From Desulfuromonadales bacterium (GTDB lineage Bacteria; Desulfobacterota; Desulfuromonadia; Desulfuromonadales; BM103): DNA of 5,592 nucleotides. This document shows positions 1 to 5,592 of this stretch, piece after piece (the stretch's first letter is position 1; every line of letters starts with the position of its first letter). Location of the stretch: assembly GCA_030640215.1 (NCBI GenBank), contig DAOWJU010000139.1, positions 1 through 5,592 on the forward strand, in the 5' to 3' direction. Below the pieces are notes generated by a model. The model searched no databases, was not told the DNA's origin, and saw only the letters and a program-made list of their open reading frames with translations. A program made the position numbers and the translations under genes.

Positions 1-1010
1 AAACTCAGCGCTGCCCGACTGATGCAGACCTGGCCATCTTCAAGAGGTTGCCGCAACATCTCGAGGATATTTTTCTTAAACTCAGGCAGCTCGTCAAGAA
101 AGAGTACGCCATTATGCGCCAGCGAGACCTCACCCGGTCGTGGATGAGGGCCGCCACCGATCAGCCCAGCATCGGAAATGGTGTGGTGCGGGGAACGGAA
201 GACCCGCTTGGCAACCAGGGCCTGACCAGCAGGCAGCAGACCAAGAATCGAGTGGATCTTGGTAATCTCCAGAGCTTCCTCGAAGGGTTGCGCTGGCAAA
301 ATCGTCGATATACGCCGGGCCAGCATGGTTTTGCCACTGCCGGGCGGACCTGTCATCAGCAGATTATGGCCGCCAGCGGCCGCCACTTCAAGAGCCCGCT
401 TGACATGTCCCTGGCCGCGTACCTCAGAAAAATCGACGTCATCCTGCACGGCTTTACCGATCATCGCGGCAATATCGACCTGACACGGTTCTAACGCCCG
501 GTTGCCGGTAAGAAAATCGACGACTTCACCCAAAGTTGCTACAGAATAGACCGGCAAACCATTCACCAGAGCTCCCTCTTCGGCATTGGCGGCAGGTACG
601 ATCAGTCCGTCGAGATCCCAACGCCGGGCAGCGGCAGCCACCGGCAGGACACCACGTACCGGTTTAATGCAGCCATCCAGAGAGAGTTCACCCATGAAGA
701 GAAAACGTGCGGCACGCTCCGACGGCACAAGACCAGTCGCCGTCAGCAGACCAACCGCCATTGGCAGATCGAAGGCTGCGCCTTCTTTGCGGATGTCGGC
801 CGGAGCAAGATTAATTGTGATTCGACGAGTGGGAAATTCGTAACCGGAATTTTTGATAGCAGACTTGACGCGATCTTTGCTTTCCTTGACCGCACCATCG
901 GGAAGACCAACTGTAGCAAACTGTGGTAGCCCCTGGGCGATATCAACCTCTACCTCAACCGGGTAGGCATCAATGCCGAGCAGCGCCCCAGATAGAACCT
1001 TGGCGAGCAT
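1..1010 (-). CDS. comM: ComM/YifB family Mg-chelatase-like AAA+ ATPase, 3' part missing
   Basis: Translating the minus strand from the ATG at 1010-1008 gives 336 uninterrupted codons to the window edge. The family is usually about 500 residues, so roughly the last third is outside. Residues 1-170 form the N-terminal ChlI-like domain with typical stretches such as [16 protein letters not shown] and [20 protein letters not shown]. The AAA+ core follows: Walker A GPPGSGKT at 221-228, the family signature [17 protein letters not shown] near 271-287, and Walker B VLFLDE at 302-307. A strong AGGAGG lies 5 nt before the start, which fixes it. In naturally transformable bacteria ComM is known as a hexameric helicase that drives branch migration during recombination of incoming DNA. 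The gene is also widespread in bacteria not known to be competent, so a role in transformation here is only inferred. It lies 85 bp downstream of trxB on the same strand and is probably read from the trxB promoter. Despite frequent labelling as a magnesium chelatase, no chlorophyll or cobalamin gene is nearby. Confidence 0.95.
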   Translation of the reverse strand, partial: MLAKVLSGALLGIDAYPVEVEVDIAQGLPQFATVGLPDGAVKESKDRVKSAIKNSGYEFPTRRITINLAPADIRKEGAAFDLPMAVGLLTATGLVPSERAARFLFMGELSLDGCIKPVRGVLPVAAAARRWDLDGLIVPAANAEEGALVNGLPVYSVATLGEVVDFLTGNRALEPCQVDIAAMIGKAVQDDVDFSEVRGQGHVKRALEVAAAGGHNLLMTGPPGSGKTMLARRISTILPAQPFEEALEITKIHSILGLLPAGQALVAKRVFRSPHHTISDAGLIGGGPHPRPGEVSLAHNGVLFLDELPEFKKNILEMLRQPLEDGQVCISRAALS

Positions 1011-1074
1011 ACATCCCTCCTAAATTGTCATAGCAATACCCCAAAGGGGCAAAGAAAATCACTTATAGCTTTAT

Positions 1075-1090
1075 AACCTTACAACCTTAC
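1075..1090. repeat. Perfect tandem 8-bp repeat in the trxB-comM gap
   Basis: AACCTTAC occurs twice in immediate succession (1075-1082 and 1083-1090). The pair is flanked by near-copies of a second motif, AGCTTTAT at 1067-1074 and AGCTTTTATT at 1091-1100; the latter runs into the trxB stop codon. The sequence is visible, but no function is evident. It may come from replication slippage. Confidence 0.7.
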
Positions 1091-1095
1091 AGCTT

Positions 1096-2025
1096 TTATT
1101 CCATATCATCCAGATACTTCTCGGCGACAATGGCGGCTATCGCACCATCACCAACCGCCGTGGCGATCTGCTTGAGGATCTTTTTACGCACATCTCCAGC
1201 GGCAAAAACGCCGGGCATCGAGGTTCGACAATCTGAATCAGTCAGAATGTAGCCACCTGGATTAAGGTCAAGTATCTCGGCAAGAAAATGTGCCTTTGGC
1301 GTTACTCCTACAGCCACAAACATGCCAACGGCTTCAAGGGTCCGCTGTGAGTCATCCACTTTATTGCGCAGGATCAGGCTGGTGACACCAGTATTGTCAC
1401 CCACGACCTCCTCAACGGTACTGTTCCAGACCATTTCGATCTTGTCATTGGCAAAGATACGATCCTGCAGAACCTTGGTGGCGCGCAATTCGTCACGGCG
1501 ATGAACCATGTAGACCTTACTGGCGAAACGACAGAGAAAGAGGGCCTCTTCGGCAGCCGTATCACCACCGCCGATGATGGCAACAGGCACATTGCGAAAG
1601 AAAGCACCGTCACAAGTGGCGCAGTAAGAAACCCCACGTCCGGTGAATTCGACTTCACCGGGAACATCAAGTTTGCTCGGTTCGGCACCGGTCGTAATGA
1701 TCACCGCCCGGGTTCGAAACTCTTTGCCATCGACAGTGACAATCTTCTCGTCACCCTTATCAACCAGGCCGGTCACTTCTCCGGTCATCGTTTCCAGGCC
1801 AAACTCCTGGCAGTGTTCTTGAAAACGCACCATCAGATCGGGGCCATCTATGCCACCAGGGAAACCTGGATAATTCTCCACCTTGGTCGTAGTCATCACC
1901 TGACCACCGAGAATCATTCGTTCCACCAGCAGACTTTTCAACTTGGCACGGGAAGTATAGAGTCCAGCAGTTAATCCGGCCGGTCCGCCACCAATAATCA
2001 ATACGTCGTAAAGGGTTTCGCTCAT
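1096..2025 (-). CDS. trxB: Thioredoxin reductase (NADPH)
   Basis: This 309-residue protein has the full length of bacterial low-molecular-weight thioredoxin reductase, a cytoplasmic FAD enzyme that passes electrons from NADPH to thioredoxin. The N-terminal FAD-binding motif is GGGPAG at residues 12-17. The redox-active disulfide is CATC at 135-138, within the family's usual CATCDG. The NADPH domain has GGGDTA at 152-157 and the 2'-phosphate-binding pattern HRRDELR at 175-181, which points to NADPH rather than NADH or ferredoxin. The second FAD motif is FAAGDV at 274-279. All key residues are present and the frame is intact. The ATG at 2025 begins directly before the conserved first beta strand; only a weak AGGA lies upstream. 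The gene heads a minus-strand unit with comM and is divergent from a small exported-protein gene. Ferredoxin- or flavin-linked relatives are less likely given the intact HRRxxxR. Confidence 0.97.
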   Translation of the reverse strand: MSETLYDVLIIGGGPAGLTAGLYTSRAKLKSLLVERMILGGQVMTTTKVENYPGFPGGIDGPDLMVRFQEHCQEFGLETMTGEVTGLVDKGDEKIVTVDGKEFRTRAVIITTGAEPSKLDVPGEVEFTGRGVSYCATCDGAFFRNVPVAIIGGGDTAAEEALFLCRFASKVYMVHRRDELRATKVLQDRIFANDKIEMVWNSTVEEVVGDNTGVTSLILRNKVDDSQRTLEAVGMFVAVGVTPKAHFLAEILDLNPGGYILTDSDCRTSMPGVFAAGDVRKKILKQIATAVGDGAIAAIVAEKYLDDME

Positions 2026-2091
2026 AAGTATGCTGTCCTGTTTTCTTGAATCGGGTCAGATGGAATTTTCTGTTTGGCAGAAACGTTAGCG

Positions 2092-2120
2092 ACCATAGCA
2101 CAGTTAACGGCTAAAGGGAA
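2092..2120 (-). promoter_or_regulatory. Candidate sigma70 promoter of trxB
   Basis: Reading the minus strand, TTCCCT (2120-2115, weak -35) is followed after 17 nt by TATGGT (2097-2092). TGC directly precedes it, giving an extended -10. Transcription would start near 2085, leaving a leader of about 60 nt before trxB. The -35 is poor, so the extended -10 carries most of the support. Confidence 0.45.
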
Positions 2121-2131
2121 CGCCGTGAGAC

Positions 2132-2161
2132 TTGATTTAACCAACCTGGTAGGCCTAGAAT
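2132..2161 (+). promoter_or_regulatory. Candidate sigma70 promoter of the small exported-protein gene
   Basis: TTGATT (2132-2137, four of six consensus bases) is followed after 18 nt by TAGAAT (2156-2161, five of six). The predicted start near 2168 gives a leader of about 85 nt before the ATG at 2255. Its -35 lies only 11 bp from the -35 of the opposing trxB promoter candidate. Confidence 0.5.
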
Positions 2162-2254
2162 ACGAATGCTATACCATTGCATTAATAAATAATACAGACC
2201 ACGAATAATCGTTATAGCCACAACCATTTAAGCTACGATTCGCACTGAGGACTT

Positions 2255-2662
2255 ATGCATCGCCTGATCAAACCAATCTTCTGGACCTTTCTGTTTCTTA
2301 TCATGATGCTCGTCATCGACCAGTTCCTGGTGCAGGTTCCCCCTGTCCATCCAGCTCATGCTGCCGTCAGCAACTTCTACCAGGATTTTCGCAATCGCTT
2401 GATCGACCTTGCATTCAACGAGCAGAAAACCGCACCGAAATCGATTGAAGCGGTTATCGACAAACAGCAGAAAAAGCAGAAGGCTACAGCACCGACGATC
2501 AACAAGTCGGGCCAGGAAACGACCCAGCCTGCAAGTAAGTCCCAAACAAAAAAAACACAGCGTTATCTCTATTCCGACGGCAAAGGCGAATTGCACTTTA
2601 CCGACTCACTGGATGAGGTTCCTGATGAGTTCCGCGGCCAGGCACAACCGATGGGGAAGTAG
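2255..2662 (+). CDS. Small exported or membrane-anchored protein with DUF4124-like C-terminal segment
   Basis: This 135-residue protein has no known function. Residues 7-26 are strongly hydrophobic after a basic start (MHRLIK), as in a signal peptide or N-terminal anchor; AHAA at 34-37 is a possible signal-peptidase site. Residues 39-53 (SNFYQDFRNRLIDLA) look like a short amphipathic helix. A polar, Lys/Gln/Thr-rich linker fills about 56-102. The tail at 104-128 (YLYSDGKGELHFTDSLDEVP and beyond) resembles the tyrosine/aspartate 'Y-D-x-x-G-x-x-x-F-T-D' beta-hairpin of DUF4124 proteins, which are envelope proteins of unknown role. There are no cysteines, so it is not itself a thiol partner of thioredoxin. 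GAGG 4 nt before the ATG supports the start. It is transcribed away from trxB and converges with the Sel1-repeat gene. The gene is convincing by its ordered domain layout and ribosome-binding site; the family name rests on motif resemblance only. Confidence 0.8.
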   Translation: MHRLIKPIFWTFLFLIMMLVIDQFLVQVPPVHPAHAAVSNFYQDFRNRLIDLAFNEQKTAPKSIEAVIDKQQKKQKATAPTINKSGQETTQPASKSQTKKTQRYLYSDGKGELHFTDSLDEVPDEFRGQAQPMGK

Positions 2663-2675
2663 CGGTATTATCAAC

Positions 2676-2704
2676 AAAAAAGTCGCCCCTTATTCAGAGG
2701 CGAC
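2676..2704 (-). terminator. Intrinsic terminator of the Sel1-repeat gene
   Basis: On the minus strand an 8-bp stem with one mismatch (GTCGCC-x-CT paired with AG-x-GGCGAC; loop of 5 nt) is followed at once by six T residues (complement of A2676-A2681). This fits a rho-independent terminator 60 bp past the stop of the gene ending at 2765. On the plus strand the hairpin lacks a T run, so it would at best weakly end the converging gene that stops at 2662. Confidence 0.85.
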
Positions 2705-2764
2705 GAGTGATTTCCATTAACTAGCATCCAGTTCATCGATTATCCGACAGACTTCTAGAAGGGG

Positions 2765-3352
2765 CTAATTCCCAAACTCCGCCCAAATCTGTTTGGCTAT
2801 TTTCTGACCTGTTGCGATTTGCTTGGGTGTCATCTGTTGTTGGGCGCTGTCTTTGTACTTTTGAGCCTCTTCATGCCCTTTTGAGGCCGCCAAAGACCAC
2901 CAGGCGTAAGCGCTTTCACTACTTTGCACGACACCCTGGCCTTTCAGATACATAAGCCCGAGTTTGTATTGAGCCCTGACGTGACCCTGCATAGCAGCCA
3001 AATAATAGCTTTTGGCCGCGTCTTTATAATCCTGTGGAACTCCGAGGCCTTCTGCAAGCATGTTGCCCAAATAGTACTGGGCGCGCCTCTCACCTTGCTC
3101 GGCAGCCATGCGATACCACTTGACTGCCTCCTTGTCACTCTGCAGGACGCCTAAGCCATCAGCGTACATGAGGCCAATATTTGTTTGAGCGCCCGCACTG
3201 CCTTGCTCGGCTTCGACCAGAAATAGTTGGTAGGCTTTCTTATAATCACCAACACTGGCGGCCTGCATAGCATCGTCAAAGTTGTCGGCAAAAACCACAG
3301 ACGTCAGCGCGACAAGAACGAACACGACAAAACTGATAAGTAACTGTCTCAT
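2765..3352 (-). CDS. Exported Sel1-like repeat (TPR-type) protein
   Basis: This 195-residue protein begins with a clear signal peptide: MRQ, a hydrophobic core at about 4-20, and VFA before a likely cut after residue 22. It should be periplasmic or envelope-associated. A partial repeat spans about 24-52. Three Sel1-like repeats follow: about 54-88 (AQTNIGLMYADGLGV... pattern), 91-124 (AQYYLGNMLAEGLGV...) and 127-160 (AQYKLGLMYLKGQGV...). Each shows the alternating A-x-x-x-L-G and G-x-G-V signatures. The C-terminal helix (SAQQQMTPKQIATGQKIAKQ) is common at the end of such proteins. Sel1 repeats form alpha-solenoid scaffolds for protein-protein contacts, and no enzymatic motif is present; the partner cannot be told from context. 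An AGAGGG ribosome-binding site just upstream supports the ATG at 3352. The gene has its own promoter candidate and a strong terminator, so it is probably a single-gene unit. Confidence 0.9.
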   Translation of the reverse strand: MRQLLISFVVFVLVALTSVVFADNFDDAMQAASVGDYKKAYQLFLVEAEQGSAGAQTNIGLMYADGLGVLQSDKEAVKWYRMAAEQGERRAQYYLGNMLAEGLGVPQDYKDAAKSYYLAAMQGHVRAQYKLGLMYLKGQGVVQSSESAYAWWSLAASKGHEEAQKYKDSAQQQMTPKQIATGQKIAKQIWAEFGN

Positions 3353-3405
3353 GCTTCCCTCTCAGACAGATTATGTAAAAGCCTCTTCAGAAAATTAACA
3401 ACCTG

Positions 3406-3434
3406 ATTATACTACAAAAAATAGAATTCGAAAG
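3406..3434 (-). promoter_or_regulatory. Candidate promoter of the Sel1-repeat gene
   Basis: On the minus strand a perfect TATAAT (3411-3406) lies about 54 bp before the start codon. The matching -35 is weak: CTTTCG at 17 nt spacing or TTTCGA at 16 nt. The predicted leader is about 45 nt. It lies in the 102-bp gap after the amidase gene, where I see no clear terminator, so read-through from that gene is also possible. Confidence 0.5.
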
Positions 3435-3454
3435 CAGGCGGCAATAATCGCAAA

Positions 3455-4246
3455 CTAAAGTAACTTACCGTAAACCTCCGGTCGTCGATCATCGTAACAA
3501 CGAATCTGCGCCCGGCAGTCAACCATCTCCTGGTAATCAAAGGTGGCGATCAGCTCGACATCACTATCCCCACCTTCAGCAAGCACTTCACCTCTAACTG
3601 ACAGCAAGAGACTCATACCGAAGAAATCCAGCTTACCCTGAACACCGCAACAGTTGGTCCCGATCACAAAAAGTTGATTCTCCATGGCTCGGGCGCGCAA
3701 CAGAGTCCGCCAGGGCTCCTGACGAGGCTTGGGCCATTCTGCGGGCAGGCAGATAATCTCGGCACCTTCAAGCGCCATCTTGCGAAAGAGTTCCGGGAAA
3801 CGCAAATCGTAGCAAATCGCAATACCAAGGCGACCTACCGAGGTTGACACCACAAGCGTGCTGTTACCAGGAGAAAGGAAACGATCCTCACCCATGGTTG
3901 AAAACATGTGGAGTTTGCGATAACTGCCTACCAGTTCACCCTGATCGATCACATAAGCAGTATTGTAAATTTTTCCACCGTCCTGTTCCGGCAAGCTACC
4001 GACCACAACTAGCTTGAGTTCAGCAGCGTGACGACAGAGAGCTTCAATCACCCGGGGGGTTTCGGCAGCATGCCTGGCCAGGCGCTTGTAGTCGTATCCT
4101 GCACTCCACATTTCCGGCAGGACCGCCAGCTTCACGCCCTGCTTTGCCACCCGGTCAAGGGCCGCCTCAACTTTCACCAGGTTCCGGTCTATCTCACCGA
4201 AAGTGATACTGAATTGAACCGCTGCGACCTTCAGCTTTTCCTTCAT
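3455..4246 (-). CDS. Nitrilase-superfamily carbon-nitrogen hydrolase, omega-amidase/MtnU-like
   Basis: This 263-residue cytoplasmic enzyme has the complete Glu-Lys-Cys triad of the nitrilase superfamily: E45 in LPEMWSAGYD, K111 in YRKLHMF, and C145 in AICYDLRFPE. The second conserved glutamate lies in LPAEWP near residue 170. RARAMENQLFVIGTN (184-198) is the usual downstream signature. The length fits single-domain amidases. The LPEMW...GYD and AEWP...W..LL.ARA.EN features resemble omega-amidase (Nit2/YafV) and MtnU-type proteins. These hydrolyse 2-oxoglutaramate or 2-oxosuccinamate, or the 2-keto-methylthiobutyramate by-product of methionine transamination, to the oxoacid and ammonia. The substrate is inferred from family likeness; no methionine-salvage or aminotransferase gene is in view. 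TGAGG 4 nt before the ATG at 4246 supports the start. The gene is divergent from the antiporter operon and upstream of the Sel1-repeat gene on the same strand. Confidence 0.92.
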   Translation of the reverse strand: MKEKLKVAAVQFSITFGEIDRNLVKVEAALDRVAKQGVKLAVLPEMWSAGYDYKRLARHAAETPRVIEALCRHAAELKLVVVGSLPEQDGGKIYNTAYVIDQGELVGSYRKLHMFSTMGEDRFLSPGNSTLVVSTSVGRLGIAICYDLRFPELFRKMALEGAEIICLPAEWPKPRQEPWRTLLRARAMENQLFVIGTNCCGVQGKLDFFGMSLLLSVRGEVLAEGGDSDVELIATFDYQEMVDCRAQIRCYDDRRPEVYGKLL

Positions 4247-4274
4247 AACGCCTCACATTAAGTAAAATCAGGGC

Positions 4275-4303
4275 ACAATAAAACAAGGTTTTGCTATTGT
4301 CAG
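4275..4303 (-). promoter_or_regulatory. Candidate sigma70 promoter of the amidase gene
   Basis: On the minus strand CTGACA (4303-4298, five of six) is followed after exactly 17 nt by TATTGT (4280-4275, four of six). The transcript would begin near 4268, about 20 nt before the ATG, leaving room for the TGAGG ribosome-binding site and little else. Confidence 0.55.
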
Positions 4304-4351
4304 GATTTAATCCAACCCCTGTTGATTCACTAATTATAAACGAGTAGAAGA

Positions 4352-4379
4352 GGACAGACAAGAGCTCTGTGGGATGTCC
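4352..4379. repeat. Imperfect inverted repeat in the amidase-antiporter gap
   Basis: The arms GGACA (4352-4356) and TGTCC (4375-4379) enclose an 8-bp palindrome, AGAGCTCT (4361-4368), whose centre is offset by one base. It lies in the 273-bp divergent gap, upstream of both promoter candidates. It could be an operator-like site, but arms this short can arise by chance. Confidence 0.3.
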
Positions 4380-4387
4380 AGATTCTC

Positions 4388-4417
4388 TTGACCAGCCAGA
4401 TGAAAACATGCTAAGAC
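4388..4417 (+). promoter_or_regulatory. Candidate promoter of the antiporter operon
   Basis: TTGACC (4388-4393, five of six) is followed after 18 nt by TAAGAC (4412-4417), preceded by TGC as in an extended -10. It would give a leader of about 95 nt before mnhE. A second option is TTGACT (4473-4478) with AACACT (4496-4501), which has a poor -10 and would leave a very short leader. Neither is strong. Confidence 0.3.
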
Positions 4418-4519
4418 ATGTGGCGATTTAGTGGTTAGACAGACGTTCTACATCTTTCTATTCTTGTGTTGGTTGACTACTTGAGTTGTACAGAAAACAC
4501 TGCGTAACTGCAGAGGATC

Positions 4520-5002
4520 ATGAAAACAAAATTTGCCACATTTATAGCGATGTTTACCTTCTGGGTCGTTCTCTCGGGTATGTTTGATGCCTTCCACCTG
4601 ACCTTGGGCGTAATCTGCTGCCTGCTGGTTGCTCATTTCAGTCACGATCTGCTTTTCTACGGTGATGATGATCAATCCTGCGCGCGAGGACTTTTGGGCT
4701 TCATCACTTACCTGCCCTGGCTCTTCTACCAGATCATCATCGCCAACCTGCAGATAGCTTACGTGGTCCTGCATCCCCGCATGTTCGAAATGATCGACCC
4801 ACATGTCATACGTTTCAAGACCAAACTCAAGCGGCCGATATCCAAGGTCACCTTTGCCCAATCGATCACCCTGACTCCGGGAACCATTACAGTCAATATC
4901 CACGAAAATCAGGTCGCAGTTTATGCGCTTACCGAGGAAGCCGCAGCAAGCCTGCCGGGTGAAATGGAACGTCAGATCGCCAAAGCGCTGGAGATTGAAT
5001 AA
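4520..5002 (+). CDS. mnhE: Mrp/Mnh-type Na+/H+ antiporter subunit E
   Basis: This 160-residue inner-membrane protein matches MnhE/MrpE in length and layout. It has hydrophobic segments at about 7-22, 25-41 and 57-83, the early W-x-x-L-S-G (15-20) typical of the family, and a cytoplasmic C-terminal domain with the hallmark SITLTPGT at 115-122 followed by ITVNIHENQVAVYAL. MrpE is a small subunit of the multi-subunit monovalent cation/proton antiporter. It is needed for assembly or full activity rather than forming the main ion path. The ATG at 4520 is preceded by AGAGGATC, an unusually close ribosome-binding site. An in-frame TAA at 4505-4507 rules out a longer version, and the next Met (residue 11) has no ribosome-binding site. 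It is the first gene of a tight plus-strand operon; only 1 bp separates it from mnhF. Confidence 0.93.
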   Translation: MKTKFATFIAMFTFWVVLSGMFDAFHLTLGVICCLLVAHFSHDLLFYGDDDQSCARGLLGFITYLPWLFYQIIIANLQIAYVVLHPRMFEMIDPHVIRFKTKLKRPISKVTFAQSITLTPGTITVNIHENQVAVYALTEEAAASLPGEMERQIAKALEIE

Positions 5003-5003
5003 T

Positions 5004-5351
5004 ATGGTAGAAAAAGTTGTTCTTTTTGTAGCGATCGTGCTGCTCCTGCTTATGCTGTTGTGTCTGTACCGGGTTGTTGGTGGGCCGACGGTGCTCGACC
5101 GGATTCTCGGCGGCAATGTTATCGGCACTAAGGCGACGGTACTATTGTTGCTGATCGGTGTCCTTTACGAAGATCTGGCGATGTTTGTCGATATCTCGAT
5201 CGCCTACGCTCTGCTCAATTTTATCGCCACCTTGGGGGTCACAAAGTTTTTCCTGCGTAAACGCGACTCTGAGGAAATTATTGAGGCAGTCCTCGATAAA
5301 GAAGCAACCTTTCTGGATGGCGCAGATAGCACGAAGGGGGGCTCTTTATGA
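5004..5351 (+). CDS. mnhF: Mrp/Mnh-type Na+/H+ antiporter subunit F
   Basis: Starting at the ATG 5004-5006 the protein has 115 residues, within or slightly above the usual MrpF range. It shows three membrane segments at about 4-22, 36-54 and 60-83. The family signature RVVGGPTVLDRILGGNVIGT spans residues 23-42, and the conserved DISIAYALLNFIATLG spans 63-78. The C-terminal tail of about 30 acidic, charged residues (86-115) is somewhat longer than in many homologues. The reading frame is open further upstream inside mnhE, but those codons do not resemble MrpF. The start lies 1 bp after the mnhE stop, with GGAG about 10 nt upstream inside the mnhE coding end. MrpF works as a small membrane subunit in the complex with E and G. 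Its stop overlaps the start of mnhG. Confidence 0.94.
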   Translation: MVEKVVLFVAIVLLLLMLLCLYRVVGGPTVLDRILGGNVIGTKATVLLLLIGVLYEDLAMFVDISIAYALLNFIATLGVTKFFLRKRDSEEIIEAVLDKEATFLDGADSTKGGSL

Positions 5352-5592
5352 GCATTGTTGTCGTAATCTTTCTGCTTGCCGGCCTGTTTTTCTCCACGGT
5401 CGGTGTTATCGGTATTTTGCGATTTCCCGATTTTTACAGCCGCCTTCATGCTGCCGGAAAATCCGATTCATTGGCGGCAGTTTTAATCCTGATAAGTGTC
5501 GCTCTTTACAATTTGCGGGAATACAATGTCGACAATCTGTTGGTCAGTATTAAGATTATGTTGATTGCTGTATTCATTTACGTTGCCAGTCC
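5348..5592 (+). CDS. mnhG: Mrp/Mnh-type Na+/H+ antiporter subunit G, 3' end missing
   Basis: The gene begins in an ATGA overlap with the mnhF stop (5348-5351), a classic sign of translational coupling. A purine-rich AAGGGGGG lies 6 nt before the ATG. The visible 81 codons run open to the window edge; the family is about 100-130 residues. The first membrane segment covers about 3-23, followed by the family signature GVIGILRFPDFYSRLHAAGKSDS at 19-41, in which RFPD and RLHA are the most conserved parts. A second segment spans about 42-56 and a third begins near 63. MrpG is the third small subunit of the antiporter complex. The next genes, outside the window, are expected to encode the large NuoL/NuoN-like and MrpB/C subunits. 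Confidence 0.93.
   Translation, partial: MSIVVVIFLLAGLFFSTVGVIGILRFPDFYSRLHAAGKSDSLAAVLILISVALYNLREYNVDNLLVSIKIMLIAVFIYVAS

Noticed and set aside
48..494. Open frame of 148 codons on the plus strand at the left edge
   Set aside because: It is antisense to the AAA+ core of comM, where Walker A and Walker B read cleanly on the minus strand.
1021..1050. A separate promoter for comM in the 85-bp gap after trxB
   Set aside because: A TGC-TATGAC extended -10-like match exists, but it would start transcription almost on top of the ribosome-binding site and has no good -35. Co-transcription with trxB is simpler.
1501..1974. Open frame of 157 codons on the plus strand inside trxB
   Set aside because: It lies wholly opposite a complete thioredoxin reductase with all motifs intact and resembles no family.
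2682..2704. Hairpin as terminator for the plus-strand gene ending at 2662
   Set aside because: The T run lies only on the minus-strand side. On the plus strand the hairpin is followed by GAGTGATTTCC, so it was assigned to the Sel1-repeat gene.
4194..4409. Minus-strand open frame of 71 codons bridging the amidase start and the divergent gap
   Set aside because: It overlaps the amidase start in another frame, covers the amidase promoter candidate, and lacks a ribosome-binding site and any known motif.
4418..4519. Possible sodium-sensing riboswitch in the antiporter leader
   Set aside because: Such RNAs are known upstream of some sodium transporters, but I could not recognise a conserved core or a convincing multi-stem fold here.
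4448..5128. Long open frame of 226 codons on the minus strand, opposite mnhE and the start of mnhF
   Set aside because: It is antisense to two clear family members, has no recognisable domain or ribosome-binding site, and its composition is that of a reverse-strand shadow.

Overview
The window carries eight protein genes and no RNA gene, mobile element or CRISPR array. The set of genes, the moderate G+C content, the E. coli-like promoter and ribosome-binding sequences, and a small DUF4124-like protein beside trxB suggest a Gram-negative, anaerobic or facultative bacterium. My best guess is the Desulfuromonas/Geobacter/Pelobacter side of the former Deltaproteobacteria. That placement is inferred from gene content and style, not from a marker gene.

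Left part (1-2025, minus strand): trxB, a low-molecular-weight NADPH thioredoxin reductase, is followed 85 bp downstream by the 5' two thirds of comM/yifB, a Mg-chelatase-like AAA+ ATPase cut by the window edge. They are probably co-transcribed. The gap between them holds a perfect tandem 8-bp repeat. Middle-left (2026-2662): a 229-bp divergent control region contains two back-to-back sigma70-type promoter candidates, one for trxB and one for a plus-strand gene for a small exported or membrane-anchored protein with a DUF4124-like tail.

Middle (2663-4246): a convergent junction holds an intrinsic terminator that serves the minus-strand Sel1-repeat protein gene. Upstream of that gene on the same strand lies a nitrilase-superfamily amidase (Glu-Lys-Cys triad, omega-amidase/MtnU-like). 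Each of the two genes has its own candidate promoter.

Right part (4247-5592): after a second divergent gap, a plus-strand operon begins with subunits E, F and G of an Mrp/Mnh-type cation/proton antiporter, packed with a 1-bp gap and then a 4-bp overlap. The G gene is cut by the window end. Starting with E-F-G differs from the classical A-to-G order and resembles the layout of antiporter modules in anaerobes and in archaeal membrane-bound hydrogenase-type complexes. The large antiporter subunits should lie just beyond the window.

Taken together this is ordinary chromosomal housekeeping sequence: redox balance, DNA processing, amide hydrolysis and ion homeostasis. I found no convincing sign of a new system. 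The points most worth a second look are the E-F-G-first antiporter operon and the small uncharacterised gene divergent from trxB.
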